A stretch of DNA of 64,000 bases. Origin: Desulfovibrio sp. (GTDB lineage: Bacteria > Desulfobacterota > Desulfovibrionia > Desulfovibrionales > Desulfovibrionaceae). The stretch is from positions 62,001 through 126,000 of the forward strand of contig JALHJW010000002.1 of assembly GCA_022839785.1 (NCBI GenBank). Direction: 5' to 3'. Below the pieces are notes generated by a model, which was given only the letters and a program-made list of their open reading frames with translations, searched no databases and had not been told where the DNA came from. Positions 1 through 8,871 of this stretch are shown here, piece after piece. A program made the translations under genes and the position numbers. Each line of letters starts with the position of its first letter. Positions within the stretch are counted from its first letter, which is position 1.

Positions 1-486
1 AACGTTGCTGTATCCCTGGAGAAGGATATCCGTCAAAGTCGTCACGAGAGATGCCGTGCGAAAAACGCTTGTCGGGTACAGCGTGACGACGGCATCGAAC
101 TGTCTGCCCGCACGGCGCAGGGCGCTCCGGGTGAACTCCACCGCCGTGGTTATCTGGGCGCTGTCCCCCGAGATATCCGCAGGCCTGAGGACAGGGACCT
201 CGGCCCCGAAATCCCTGGCCACGGCGGCCACATCGGGGTCGTCGGTCGAAACCACCACCGCGTCGATGTTCGGGGCCGCCAGCGCCACCTCCACGGCATA
301 CCCCAGCAGGGGCTTGCCGCACAGCGGCTGAATGTTCTTGCAGGGCACCCCTTTGGACCCGCCCCTGGCGGGGATGATGGCCAGAACCTGAGGACGCCGC
401 GCAGACGCGTCCTCATATTCCCCCGTATGCAGATGGGGGCACGGCGGATGGGGCAGGGAATGCACGATCGTGTGCTCATGCTGCAT
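1..486 (-). CDS. neuA: Acylneuraminate (CMP-sugar) cytidylyltransferase, 3' end cut by window edge
   Basis: The gene starts at ATG 486 and runs off the left edge, leaving 162 codons with no stop. After a 35-residue leader comes the nucleotide-binding signature AIIPARGGSKGVPCKNI, followed by GKPLLGYAVE and a VVVSTDDPDV stretch. These are typical of NeuA/PseF/LegF enzymes, which activate nonulosonic acids with CTP. KdsB is less likely because its usual IIPARxxSxRLPGKPL form is absent. The start overlaps the asnB stop by 11 bases, so this is a downstream gene of the same operon. The His- and Pro-rich leader is unusual; the true start could be slightly downstream. The exact sugar (sialic, legionaminic or pseudaminic type) cannot be decided from this fragment. 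Confidence 0.85.
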   Translation of the reverse strand, partial: MQHEHTIVHSLPHPPCPHLHTGEYEDASARRPQVLAIIPARGGSKGVPCKNIQPLCGKPLLGYAVEVALAAPNIDAVVVSTDDPDVAAVARDFGAEVPVLRPADISGDSAQITTAVEFTRSALRRAGRQFDAVVTLYPTSVFRTASLVTTLTDILLQGYSNV

Positions 487-2365
487 GACGTCCCTCCAGA
501 AACTCCCTGCACCACTGCTCAAAGCACAAGAGCGACCAGATCAGCAGGCGTCTGTTGGCCGTGCCGTCGAGGTGCTCGCCCACGAGCGCCCGGACGGCGT
601 CCCGGTCCAGGTAGCCGTAAATCCGGGCGTCCTTGTGCAGCAGCGTCCGCCGGACGAAATCCATGGAGTCGCCCTTGAACCAGCTCGCATCGGGTCCGCT
701 GAATCCCTGCTTCACGCCGTTGGCGATCTCGGGGCCCACGATGCGGGACATGGCCCTGCGCAGGATGAGCTTTCCGTCCCTGGTCTTCTGGTAGTACCGC
801 TTGACCTTGTTGCCCGTTTCGTTCTCGTTGAGCCGCACCACTTCGCGCAGGTTGCCCAGCTTCAGCCGCACCGGCAGGCGCATGGCGAAATCGACCAGAT
901 CGTTGTCCAGAAACGGCGTGCGGCATTCCAGGCCGTGCGCCATGGAGAGCTTGTCCTCCACCAGCAGCAGCCCATGCAGGAAGGTCTTGGCCTCAAAGTA
1001 CAGGGAGTGGTTGATGTAGTCCTCGGGGCGGCAGAGCTGTTCCTCGTGGCCGTTCCAGACGCCCCGGAAGATGTCCCGCGTCCAGACATGCGACACCTTG
1101 CCCCAGACCGGGGCGAAGACCTGCCTGATCAGCGTGTTGGGAAGCAGGCGCTGCCAGTACCGGTAGTACTTGTCCACGTAGGCTTCGAAGGTGTCGTTGA
1201 CCACGGCCCGATAGTAGCGCCACGGGTAGCCCGCGAAGAGTTCGTCCCCCCCGGTGCCCGCCAGGACCACCTTGACGAATTTGCCCGCCAACTTGCACGT
1301 GCAGAAATTCGGATAGCTCTGGCCCACCCGCGGTTCGTCCAGGTGGCGCACGATGGCGGGCAGACAGCGCTCCATGTCCCCCGACTTGAGCACCGCCTGG
1401 TAGTGTTCCGTGCGGAAGAGGTAGGACATGTGCTCGGCCTGGGCTCGCTCGTCGCAGTAAAGCTCCATGCCCGAGGCGGAATGCATGTCGAAACCGCAGG
1501 TGAAGGTCTTGAGCGACGGCGAGAAGCGTGAGGCCACGGCCGTGACGGAGCCGGAGTCGATGCCGCCGCTCAGGAACGTCCCCACCTCCACGTCGCTGAC
1601 CATCTGGCGCTCCACGGCCCGGCGGAAGAGACGTTCGAGTTCCTCGACGCACTCCTCCTCGTCCACGGAGACGTCCGGCTCCCTGAAGTCGTAGTCCCAG
1701 TAGCGCTTCGCACGCGGCTCGGACGCGTCCGGACCGAGCCGCATGGTGCATCCCGCCGGGAATGTCCGCACGCCTTCGAAGAGCGTGGCCGCCGAGAAGA
1801 AGTTCTGAAAGGTGAAGTATTCGAGCAGACCTTCGAGATCGAGCCTGGCGGGAAAGGCGGGATGGGCCGCGATGGCCTTGATCTCCGAGGCGAAGGCGAA
1901 GACGCCCCCGCGTATCGCCCAGTAGAGGGGCTTTTGCCCGTAGCGGTCCCGGCCGAGCAGCAGGGTTCGTTCCCTGGCGTCCCACAGGGCGAAGGCGAAC
2001 ATGCCGTTGAATCTGGCGGCGGCGGCCTCGCCCCAGTGGGTCAGGGCATGCAGCACGACCTCGGTGTCGCCGCTGGAACGGAAGCGGTACCCCGCCTTTT
2101 CGAGTTCCGCGCGCAGCTCACGGTAGTTGTAGATCTCGCCGTTGTACACGAGCGTGCGTCGTCCGGCGGGGCAGACCATGGGCTGTGCGGCCAGATCGGA
2201 GAGGTCGAGGATGGCGAGCCGGGTGTGCCCGAACCCCATGCCGGCCTGCACGGACACGCCCTCCCCGTCGGGTCCGCGATGGCGCAAGGCGGCGGTCATG
2301 GCCCGCACGTCGGCGGCCTCGACCGCCCCGCCGGTCAGATTTATGACACCCGCTATGCCGCACAT
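476..2365 (-). CDS. asnB: Asparagine synthase (glutamine-hydrolysing), class B
   Basis: The product has 629 residues. The start was placed at ATG 2365 because the next codon encodes the catalytic Cys2 of the glutaminase domain (MCGIAGVI). AGGAG and GAGG lie just upstream; a longer reading would be a non-homologous extension. The N-terminal half carries the Ntn glutaminase motifs (RHRGPDGEG, NGEIYNYRELR). The C-terminal half carries the PP-loop LSGGIDSGSVTAV that activates the acceptor carboxylate with ATP. Length matches the AsnB family. Sitting inside a glycosyltransferase operon, it may amidate a sugar acid or a glycan-linked carboxylate rather than make asparagine; that is inference from context. 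A 118-base gap separates it from the upstream glycosyltransferase, and its end overlaps the cytidylyltransferase start. Confidence 0.93.
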   Translation of the reverse strand: MCGIAGVINLTGGAVEAADVRAMTAALRHRGPDGEGVSVQAGMGFGHTRLAILDLSDLAAQPMVCPAGRRTLVYNGEIYNYRELRAELEKAGYRFRSSGDTEVVLHALTHWGEAAAARFNGMFAFALWDARERTLLLGRDRYGQKPLYWAIRGGVFAFASEIKAIAAHPAFPARLDLEGLLEYFTFQNFFSAATLFEGVRTFPAGCTMRLGPDASEPRAKRYWDYDFREPDVSVDEEECVEELERLFRRAVERQMVSDVEVGTFLSGGIDSGSVTAVASRFSPSLKTFTCGFDMHSASGMELYCDERAQAEHMSYLFRTEHYQAVLKSGDMERCLPAIVRHLDEPRVGQSYPNFCTCKLAGKFVKVVLAGTGGDELFAGYPWRYYRAVVNDTFEAYVDKYYRYWQRLLPNTLIRQVFAPVWGKVSHVWTRDIFRGVWNGHEEQLCRPEDYINHSLYFEAKTFLHGLLLVEDKLSMAHGLECRTPFLDNDLVDFAMRLPVRLKLGNLREVVRLNENETGNKVKRYYQKTRDGKLILRRAMSRIVGPEIANGVKQGFSGPDASWFKGDSMDFVRRTLLHKDARIYGYLDRDAVRALVGEHLDGTANRRLLIWSLLCFEQWCREFLEGRHAA

Positions 2366-2483
2366 CGCCTCATGGCTCCTGTTTTCCTGCCATTCCTGTC
2401 CCACCGGACCGGACCGCACGCCGGGCCACGGTGGTTCTTCCGGGGAATTGCAAACGCCGTTCCACGCATCCTGCCGCGCTCCC

Positions 2484-3560
2484 CTACGATGCCCGCGCGT
2501 CCACGCCCGCAAGCAGGCCGCGCACTGCCCGATCGAGCTGCCGCCAGGCGATCTCGATGTCGAAGTCGCGCACGCGGGCCAGGCCCTGGCGCGACATCGC
2601 GCCGTACAGGGCCGGATCGCGCAGGCTCTGGAGCAGGACCGCCACTTCCCCGTACGCGCCCGCGGGGTAGACCAGCCCGGCCCGGCCGCCATCCAGCAGT
2701 TCGCGCACGTCGCCCACGTCCGGCGCTATCACCGGCACGCCGCAGGCCATGGCCTCCATGATGGCCACGGGCCAGCCCTCCAGGATCGAAGTCATGAGGA
2801 AGACGTCGATGTCCCGCAAGAAGCCCACGGGATCGGCCACGTAGCCGCGCAGGGCCACGGGCAGTCCCTCGGAGGCGCGGCGCAGACGCTCGGCGTAACG
2901 CGGCTCGTGAGGGTTGCCCGCCAGTTCCAGGCTGCAGGTCCCGGCCGCGAGGTCCTGGCGCAAGGCCTCGACCGCGGCGATCTGGTTCTTGCGTTCCGTG
3001 AGGTTGCCCATGATGCCCACGCGCAGACAGCCGCCGTGCGGTTCGCCGCGCGGGGAGAGCGGGAAACGGGAGAAGTCCAGGCCGTTGTACATCAGTTCCG
3101 CGCCGCCGAGCCTGCCGCGAAAGCCCTCCAGCCCAGGGGCCAGCGAGGGACCGCAATAGAAGGCCGCATCCGCGGCGGCCGCGGCCACGGCGTCACGCGC
3201 CGGATCGACGTAGGCCATGTTCCCGTCGAACCAGCGCAGGTAGTCCTTCATGTAGACCACGGGCACTCCGGTCCGGGTCAGCAGGGCGCACATCTCGTCG
3301 AGATAGCGGTTGGTGCGCATGACCACGCAGTCGAAATCCCCCCGCGCCAGCATGGCCGCCGCCGTCTCCGTCCCTCCGACCTCGCGGGGCACGCCCAGGG
3401 CGTCCAGCTCGGCCTCAAGGGGACCATGGCAATACGACCAGCAGGCCTGCCCGAAATCCCGGGCCAGACGTTCCACGAGCATCATGTGCTGCCGCTCCAC
3501 GCCGCCCACCTCAAAGGCGTTGAAGAGGTGCAGGAGTCTAGGACGCATCGGCCGACGCAT
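2484..3560 (-). CDS. Glycosyltransferase, GT4 (GT-B) family
   Basis: The 358-residue product has a GT-B N-terminus (FNAFEVGGVERQHMMLVERLA) and a C-terminal nucleotide-sugar domain. That domain contains GIMGNLTERKNQ, a long SLELAG segment and the GT4 block ILEGWPVAIMEAMACGVPVIAPDVGDVREL. The EGWPVAIMEAMACG block corresponds to the EX7E motif of retaining GT4 enzymes. Its start lies within the end of the preceding GT2 gene (23-base overlap), supporting co-transcription and coupling. Substrate and acceptor are not readable. It is expected to act at the cytoplasmic face of the inner membrane on the glycan built by this operon. Confidence 0.88.
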   Translation of the reverse strand: MRRPMRPRLLHLFNAFEVGGVERQHMMLVERLARDFGQACWSYCHGPLEAELDALGVPREVGGTETAAAMLARGDFDCVVMRTNRYLDEMCALLTRTGVPVVYMKDYLRWFDGNMAYVDPARDAVAAAAADAAFYCGPSLAPGLEGFRGRLGGAELMYNGLDFSRFPLSPRGEPHGGCLRVGIMGNLTERKNQIAAVEALRQDLAAGTCSLELAGNPHEPRYAERLRRASEGLPVALRGYVADPVGFLRDIDVFLMTSILEGWPVAIMEAMACGVPVIAPDVGDVRELLDGGRAGLVYPAGAYGEVAVLLQSLRDPALYGAMSRQGLARVRDFDIEIAWRQLDRAVRGLLAGVDARAS

Positions 3561-4431
3561 TCGCCGCCCCCCTGTTCTCCGGCCATTCCGCCCTGGGCAG
3601 CCAGCGCGGGAAGCGGCCGTGGTCCAGGACCACCCGGCCCGCGTCCAGATGCTTGAGCAGGAAGTAGCGAAGCCCCCACTTCTCCTCGAAGTAACGGACG
3701 CTGCCCAGCCAGTCGGAGAGCTGGGCCTTGGCCTGCATGTACTCCCCGCAGTTGGTGGACTTGTCGTGCAGCACGCTGCAGCCGGGGTGGAACATGAAGC
3801 CGTGCCCCCCGGCCCGGCCCTGCAGGCAGAGATCGTAGTCGCCGAAAAGGTTCTTCAAATTCTCGTCGTAGCGGCAGGTTTCAAGGTAGCTGCGCCGGAA
3901 CAGCGAACACCCCCCCGGGATGAAGTCGGAAGGGAACGGCGCGAGGTCCCTGTGCGCGGCGTGGGTTTCGCCGTGGCGCAGGTGGCGGGGGTGGAAATGG
4001 CGCTCGTCCTCCATTTCGATCTCGATGCCCAGGCACTGGTAGGTGCGCTCCGGGTGGTAGAGCAGACCCGGGGCGATGCCCGCCACGCCGGGATTCCTGT
4101 CCAGCTCGGCGAGCAGGGGGGGGAAGATGTCGCTTTCCAGGTAGCAGTCGTTGTCCAAAAAAAAGATGTGCTCCCCGCGTGCGTGGTCCAGCACGCGGGC
4201 GCGTATCCACGGGCAATGCCGCCTGGCGTCCAGATGCACGACGCGCAGCGCGGGCCAGACGCGCTCCATCTCGTCCAGGACCGCGCGCTGCTCCGTGGTG
4301 GCGGAACAGTTCTCCACCAGCACCACCTCGCAGGGGCCCCGCACGTGCGCGCGCAGCGAGTCCAGACACCGCATGGTGGCCTCGAACTTGAAGAACGAGA
4401 TGACGTAGACGGAAACCAGCGGCGCGGACAT
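3538..4431 (-). CDS. Glycosyltransferase, GT2 (GT-A) family
   Basis: The product has 297 residues. The start at ATG 4431 was chosen because it overlaps the upstream stop (TGATG) and directly begins the GT2 fold, MSAPLVSVYVISF. An upstream in-frame Met would give 33 residues of unrelated sequence. The GT-A domain has VVLVENCS near residue 40 and the DxD-type metal site in IFFLDNDCYLESDIF. It then has the acceptor-side GGCSLFRRSYLE and FGDYDLCLQGRAGG. These are family 2 hallmarks (inverting, nucleotide-diphosphate sugar donor). It is translationally coupled to the radical SAM gene upstream and the GT4 gene downstream. Specificity is unknown. Confidence 0.88.
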   Translation of the reverse strand: MSAPLVSVYVISFFKFEATMRCLDSLRAHVRGPCEVVLVENCSATTEQRAVLDEMERVWPALRVVHLDARRHCPWIRARVLDHARGEHIFFLDNDCYLESDIFPPLLAELDRNPGVAGIAPGLLYHPERTYQCLGIEIEMEDERHFHPRHLRHGETHAAHRDLAPFPSDFIPGGCSLFRRSYLETCRYDENLKNLFGDYDLCLQGRAGGHGFMFHPGCSVLHDKSTNCGEYMQAKAQLSDWLGSVRYFEEKWGLRYFLLKHLDAGRVVLDHGRFPRWLPRAEWPENRGAANASADAS

Positions 4432-5822
4432 CACGGCATCCCCAGGGGAACGGACGTGCTGTAGGGACGCAGGACGCGGCGCACCTTTCCCGCCTCGTAT
4501 TCCTCGCAGCGCTGCGCCTGCCGCCACCACTCGCAGGAGAGGCAGAGCGGCCCGGCCGCGCCTGTGTCCAGATGGGCTGCCACGAGACGTCGTTGGGTCT
4601 TCAGGATGTCCCCCGGATCATCCCGGAGGATATTGCCTAAAGAAAAGGTATCCGGCGCGCCTGCGGAACAACTCCAACAATCCCCATTGGTCAGGATATG
4701 CACCCCCATGCCCAGCGAGGCGCAAGGTAGGCGGGCCGGAGCGGTCCAGAACGGCGGGTGCGCGGGTCGACCCATAAAGTAGCGCGAGGTGAAGACCGCT
4801 TCGTCCGCCACCCCTTCCCACCTTCTCAGGAAATCTTTTTCCTCATGCGCGTTGCGCTCCTGACGAACGAAGGAAGCCTTGACAGAGAAGCCGCCGCCCC
4901 GTTCGGCCGCCTCACGCAGACGCGTGGCCTGTCCGAGCAGCCGGGTATAGTCGCCCGAGGCTTTGATAGCCGAATAGGTTTCCGGGGTTGCGGCGTCCAC
5001 GCTGAGAATCACCGTGCGCAATGACAAACCCGGCAACGCGTCAATGACTTCGTCGCTCAGGTATTTGCCGTTGGTGGCGATGTCCACGGCGAGGCCGCGC
5101 TCGGCACAGAACCGCAGGATGGAAAGGAAGTTTTTGTTGCGTAACGGCTCGCCCGGCCCGAAGATGGACACGCTCCGGACCGGTTGCAGTCCGGCCGCGC
5201 GGCCGAGCAGCGCGATGAAACCGGGCAGGTCCAGCAGATCGTGGCAGGACCGGCGTCGCATGTAGGCCTCGTAGTGCTCCCGGATATCGGGCGGGCGATC
5301 ACTGCCGTAGTAGGGGCACATCACGCAGCCCATGTCGCACTTCTCGGCGATGGCCATGTGGATGCCCCGCGGCCGCCCGAGGTGATGGCTGCGAAGACGC
5401 GCATCACGGGCCACGATGGCGGCCGAGGGCACGTGCAGGCTCAGGCGGCAGGCCTCAAACCCGGCAGGGCCTGGAATCGGCCCCGCCCCGTGAAGCTCCT
5501 CTTCCCGTCCGGCCAACCGCTTCGAGAAGAAGGCGAAGGATACGCCGGGCAGCCATGCCTGGTCCGGCAGAACAATATCCGCGCTGCAGGCCTCGCACGA
5601 GGCCGCCACGTCGGCCACCAATCCTTCGGGGAATCCCTCCGCCAGGAGGGTTTCGCTCCAGGGCAGGAAAAGCACATTGTCCCCGGCGGCAAGCAGCGGA
5701 CGCACGTCCGGCGCCTCCTCGGCGCGGGCGCGGGAAACATCGCCTGCGACGCGCGCGGCGAGGGCGAGCGCGACTGCACGCCGCCCGGCAGGGGCTTCGA
5801 CCAGGACCAGCGCCCTGTCCAT
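4431..5822 (-). CDS. Radical SAM protein with SPASM-like C-terminal cysteines
   Basis: The product has 463 residues. ATG 5822 overlaps the upstream TGA (TGATG) behind GGGAGGAGG; a GTG one codon earlier is an alternative. About 150 residues of unrecognised N-terminal domain precede the radical SAM core. The [4Fe-4S] triad is Cys162-x3-Cys166-x2-Cys169, followed by SIFGPGEPL and ATNGKYLS. The C-terminal third has more cysteines (LPCASLG, DCWSCSAG, LCLSCEWW, QRCEEY) arranged like a SPASM/Twitch auxiliary cluster domain. The family generates 5'-deoxyadenosyl radicals for difficult chemistry on peptides, sugars or cofactors. Placed between a methyltransferase and glycosyltransferases, it probably modifies a sugar or carrier in this pathway, but the substrate is unknown. 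Confidence 0.85.
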   Translation of the reverse strand: MDRALVLVEAPAGRRAVALALAARVAGDVSRARAEEAPDVRPLLAAGDNVLFLPWSETLLAEGFPEGLVADVAASCEACSADIVLPDQAWLPGVSFAFFSKRLAGREEELHGAGPIPGPAGFEACRLSLHVPSAAIVARDARLRSHHLGRPRGIHMAIAEKCDMGCVMCPYYGSDRPPDIREHYEAYMRRRSCHDLLDLPGFIALLGRAAGLQPVRSVSIFGPGEPLRNKNFLSILRFCAERGLAVDIATNGKYLSDEVIDALPGLSLRTVILSVDAATPETYSAIKASGDYTRLLGQATRLREAAERGGGFSVKASFVRQERNAHEEKDFLRRWEGVADEAVFTSRYFMGRPAHPPFWTAPARLPCASLGMGVHILTNGDCWSCSAGAPDTFSLGNILRDDPGDILKTQRRLVAAHLDTGAAGPLCLSCEWWRQAQRCEEYEAGKVRRVLRPYSTSVPLGMP

Positions 5823-6622
5823 CACGCCTCCTCCCCGGTCTTGCGGGCAAACACGAATCCCCCGTCGACCCAGGTCTCGCAGAGCATATGCTTCTCCATG
5901 AAGCGGGCCACATGCTCTTTGGAGAAATAATAGAGGTGCTCCACGGGATTGATTTTCTCCACAGTGAACGTCTCGTGAAAGGGCACCGTGATCATCATGG
6001 TCCCGCCCGGCCTAAGCATCCGGGCGCACTTGGCCAGGGTGCGGTTGGGGCGGTGCAGGTGTTCGAAGACATGCCACAGGACCACGAGGTCGTGGGCCTC
6101 CTCCCCGAAGTCCCCGGCCAGGAAATTCCCCTGGCGCACATTCAGATCGAAGCGCTCGCGGGCGAATCCGGCCGCGTAGTGCGAAAGCTCCACCCCCGAG
6201 ACCGTGAAGCCATGCTCGCGCAGGGTTTTCAGGAGATAGCCGAAGCCCGCGCCGACCTCGAAGGCCGAGCCCGCGACCTTGTGCACGGCCAGGCGCGAAC
6301 AGAAGTGCCTGTAGGCGGCCAGCCGCTCGTCCAGGTTGTGGTGGTAGATGTCGTAGCGCAGGTTGACCTCGGGCACGTGCCCGGGCCGGGTGGCCCAGTT
6401 GGCGTAGAGGTCGTCCGCGTACACCGCGGCCAGGACCTCCTCGCGCAGCCGGGGATTGACGTAGAGCAGGCCGCAGACGGGGCAGCGCACCACCTTGTAC
6501 TCTAGGCTCTCGTCAACATTCCTGTAGCGCAGGGTCTCGCGCAGGCGATGCGCGACCTCGGTCTCGCGCCCGCCGCAGAGCGGGCAGTCCCGGGTTTCGA
6601 AGAGGTCCATATCCATGCTCAT
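5822..6622 (-). CDS. Class I SAM-dependent methyltransferase with N-terminal zinc ribbon
   Basis: The 266-residue product starts at ATG 6622, behind AAGGA at good spacing. Cys13-x2-Cys16 and Cys47-x2-Cys50 form a zinc-ribbon-like pair (CPLCGG, CPVCGLLYVNPRL). The Rossmann SAM site follows as FEVGAGFGYLL at about 121-131. VVLWHVFEHLHRPNRTL and LRPGGTMMITVP complete the methyltransferase_23/11 type fold. Such zinc-ribbon methyltransferases are common in O-antigen and nucleotide-sugar clusters, where they C- or O-methylate sugars. Its stop overlaps the radical SAM gene start. The 114-base gap upstream is the largest in the distal operon, so an internal promoter is possible. Confidence 0.88.
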   Translation of the reverse strand: MSMDMDLFETRDCPLCGGRETEVAHRLRETLRYRNVDESLEYKVVRCPVCGLLYVNPRLREEVLAAVYADDLYANWATRPGHVPEVNLRYDIYHHNLDERLAAYRHFCSRLAVHKVAGSAFEVGAGFGYLLKTLREHGFTVSGVELSHYAAGFARERFDLNVRQGNFLAGDFGEEAHDLVVLWHVFEHLHRPNRTLAKCARMLRPGGTMMITVPFHETFTVEKINPVEHLYYFSKEHVARFMEKHMLCETWVDGGFVFARKTGEEA

Positions 6623-6736
6623 GGTCCGTCCTTGACTACCAGGGGCTCGCGCACCTGGGCCGGTTCGGCCGAGCCCGTTGCATATGGCGAATGGATATGT
6701 GCGAACATCGTCCTCTCCCAGTGCTGCGTGGCGCGC

Positions 6737-7849
6737 TCAGGCGACAAGGGCGGCCAGCGCCTCGACCACCCGGTTCTGCTCCCCGGGGCGCATCCCATTG
6801 AAGAGCGGCAGGGCCAAACTGCGCGTGAAGGCTTCGCGGCTCCCGCGGAGGTCCTCGCCGAGACGGCACAGGGGATTTTCAGCATAGGCGCGGTGCATGT
6901 GCAGGCTGTACGTGCCGATCTGGGCCTCTATGCCCTGGCCGCGCAGCTCCGCCATGATCCGGTCCCTGTCCTCGACAAGCACGCAGAAAGTCTGCACGGA
7001 ATGCTCGCCCCCGGGGGTGGTCTCGGGCAGGGCCACGCCAGGCACGCCCGCCAGCAATTCGGCATAGCGGGCGGCCAGGGCGCGACGCCCGGCCAGCAGA
7101 CCATGCACGTCCCGCATCTGGGCCAATCCGATGGCGGCCAGGACGTTGGAGAGCTTGTAGTTCGTGCCCACGCGCTCGAAGTGCGTGCCCTCGCGGCTGG
7201 CCGCCGGAGCCATGCCGAAGTGTTTGTAGGAGTGCATCCACTCCGCCCAGTCGGCGCGGGCCGTGGTCACGGTGCCGCCTTCGCCGGTGGTGATGAACTT
7301 GCGCGGGTGGTGGCTGAACACGGTGATGTCGGCCAGACTTCCGGTCATGCGCCCCTTGTACGACGACCCCAGGGCGCAGGCCGCGTCCTCGACCATGAAG
7401 AGGCCGTGGCGCTCTTTGATCCGGCCCAGGCGATCCCAGTCCAGGGGATTGCCGAAGAGCGACACCGGGATGGCCGCCCGGGTCCGTTCCGTGACCGCTG
7501 CATTCAGGGCGTCGTAGTCGACGAGCAGGGTGCGCGGGTCCACGTCCGCCACCACGGCCGTGGCGCCCACGATGTTCACCACCGCGGCAGTGGCCGGATA
7601 GGTGTAGTCCGGCACCACCACCTCATCCCCCGGTCCGATGCCCAGACAGCGCAGGGCCAGCTCCAGTCCCGTGGTGCAGGAGGTCACGGCCAGGGCGTGG
7701 GGAGCGCCCACGAAGGCCGCCACGCTCTGCTCGAAAGCGCGGGTCTGCGGCCCTTCGGTCAGGTAGCCCGAGTCCAGGACGTCGGCCACCATGCGTTTGA
7801 CCTCGTCCGAGATCACGGGCTTGATGAGCGGAATCTTCGTCGCGGCCAT
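6737..7849 (-). CDS. DegT/DnrJ/EryC1/StrS aminotransferase (PLP-dependent sugar aminotransferase)
   Basis: The product has 370 residues, the usual length for the family. The start is ATG 7849, two bases after the epimerase stop; longer readings upstream overlap that gene. The fold-type I PLP site is clear: SCTTGLELAL near 57-66, EDAACALGSSYKG with Asp155, and the internal aldimine lysine Lys184 in HHPRKFITTGEGG. GTNYKLSNVLAAIGLAQ is the substrate-proximal helix. Members transfer an amino group from glutamate to a keto nucleotide-sugar. With the SDR gene next to it, it would make an amino sugar. Which sugar (C3, C4 or C2 amination) cannot be read from sequence. Confidence 0.92.
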   Translation of the reverse strand: MAATKIPLIKPVISDEVKRMVADVLDSGYLTEGPQTRAFEQSVAAFVGAPHALAVTSCTTGLELALRCLGIGPGDEVVVPDYTYPATAAVVNIVGATAVVADVDPRTLLVDYDALNAAVTERTRAAIPVSLFGNPLDWDRLGRIKERHGLFMVEDAACALGSSYKGRMTGSLADITVFSHHPRKFITTGEGGTVTTARADWAEWMHSYKHFGMAPAASREGTHFERVGTNYKLSNVLAAIGLAQMRDVHGLLAGRRALAARYAELLAGVPGVALPETTPGGEHSVQTFCVLVEDRDRIMAELRGQGIEAQIGTYSLHMHRAYAENPLCRLGEDLRGSREAFTRSLALPLFNGMRPGEQNRVVEALAALVA

Positions 7850-7851
7850 GT

Positions 7852-8859
7852 TCAGCCCCTGGCCTTCTTGCGGCGCTTCTCCACGGCCTCGATGTGCGCG
7901 GCGCGCCAGGCGACGAGCTGCCGCAGGCCCTCGTCCAGGGGCACTCCGGCGGTGAAGCCGATCTCGGACGAGGCCTTCTTGGGACAACCCACGCGGTTCT
8001 TCACGAACGTCAGGCCGCCGGGTCTGTACTCGATTTCGAGATCCGAGCCGGTCACCGCCAGGATACGCTCGGCCAGCTCTTTGATCGACGTCTTGATGCC
8101 GGTGCCCACGTTGTAGAAGGCGTCCGTGGCCTCGGCCTTCATGGCCGCGAGATTGGCCCGGGCGCAGTCCTCGACGTAGACGAAGTCGTAGGCCTGCGAA
8201 CCGTCCCCGTAGACCACCGGCGGCAGCCCCTTGTCCAGGTTGTCCAGGATCTTCATGATCACGGCGATGTAGGTGCCCTGGTAGTCCTGCCTGGGGCCGT
8301 AGACGTTCATGTAGCGCAACCCGCAGTAGTCGAAATGCTTGTCCGTGCCCTTGTAGCGGTGATGCAGGGCACGGCACATGTGCTCGCCCGCGATCTTGGT
8401 GGCGCCGTAGAAATTGGTGTTGTTGTAGGGATGATCCTCGGTCATGGGCTCGGCCACGGCGTCGCCGTAGACCGAAGCCGAGGAGGAATAGACCAGCCGT
8501 CTGACGCCGTTCGCCAGCATGGCCTCCAGCACGTTGAAGGTGCCGCCGATGTTCACCTCGAAGGCCGAGCGCGGATAGTCGTAGCAGTGCAGGAGCCACA
8601 GCGCCGCCAGGTGGAAGACGCCGTCCACGCCCTTCATGGCCGCGCTCAGGACGTCGGGATGCAGGAGTTCGCCGCCCGCCTCGAAGATCTTGACCCTGGG
8701 GTCGGCCAGGGCCGGGGAGAGATTCTCCTCGCTGCCGCGCGTGAAGTTGTCGTAGATGCGGATCTCGCCCACATCCTCACGGCACAGCTGATCCACGAGA
8801 TGCGAGCCGATGAATCCGGCTCCGCCGATGACCAGGAAGTTCTTGCCTCGAATGTCCAT
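7852..8859 (-). CDS. NAD-dependent sugar-nucleotide epimerase/dehydratase (extended SDR)
   Basis: The 335-residue product starts at ATG 8859 behind AGAGGA. The NAD-binding Rossmann motif is GGAGFIGSH at 12-20. The catalytic residues are the Ser run in YSSSASVYG and Tyr151-x3-Lys155 in FYGATK. Conserved ARANLAAM and GTGIKTSIKELA segments fall in the substrate domain. This is the GalE/WbpP/dTDP-glucose dehydratase-like branch. Given the adjacent aminotransferase it probably makes the keto or epimerised nucleotide-sugar that is then aminated. It lies 12 bases after the large glycosyltransferase and 2 bases before the aminotransferase. Confidence 0.92.
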   Translation of the reverse strand: MDIRGKNFLVIGGAGFIGSHLVDQLCREDVGEIRIYDNFTRGSEENLSPALADPRVKIFEAGGELLHPDVLSAAMKGVDGVFHLAALWLLHCYDYPRSAFEVNIGGTFNVLEAMLANGVRRLVYSSSASVYGDAVAEPMTEDHPYNNTNFYGATKIAGEHMCRALHHRYKGTDKHFDYCGLRYMNVYGPRQDYQGTYIAVIMKILDNLDKGLPPVVYGDGSQAYDFVYVEDCARANLAAMKAEATDAFYNVGTGIKTSIKELAERILAVTGSDLEIEYRPGGLTFVKNRVGCPKKASSEIGFTAGVPLDEGLRQLVAWRAAHIEAVEKRRKKARG

Positions 8860-8871
8860 GCAGCAGGTCCT

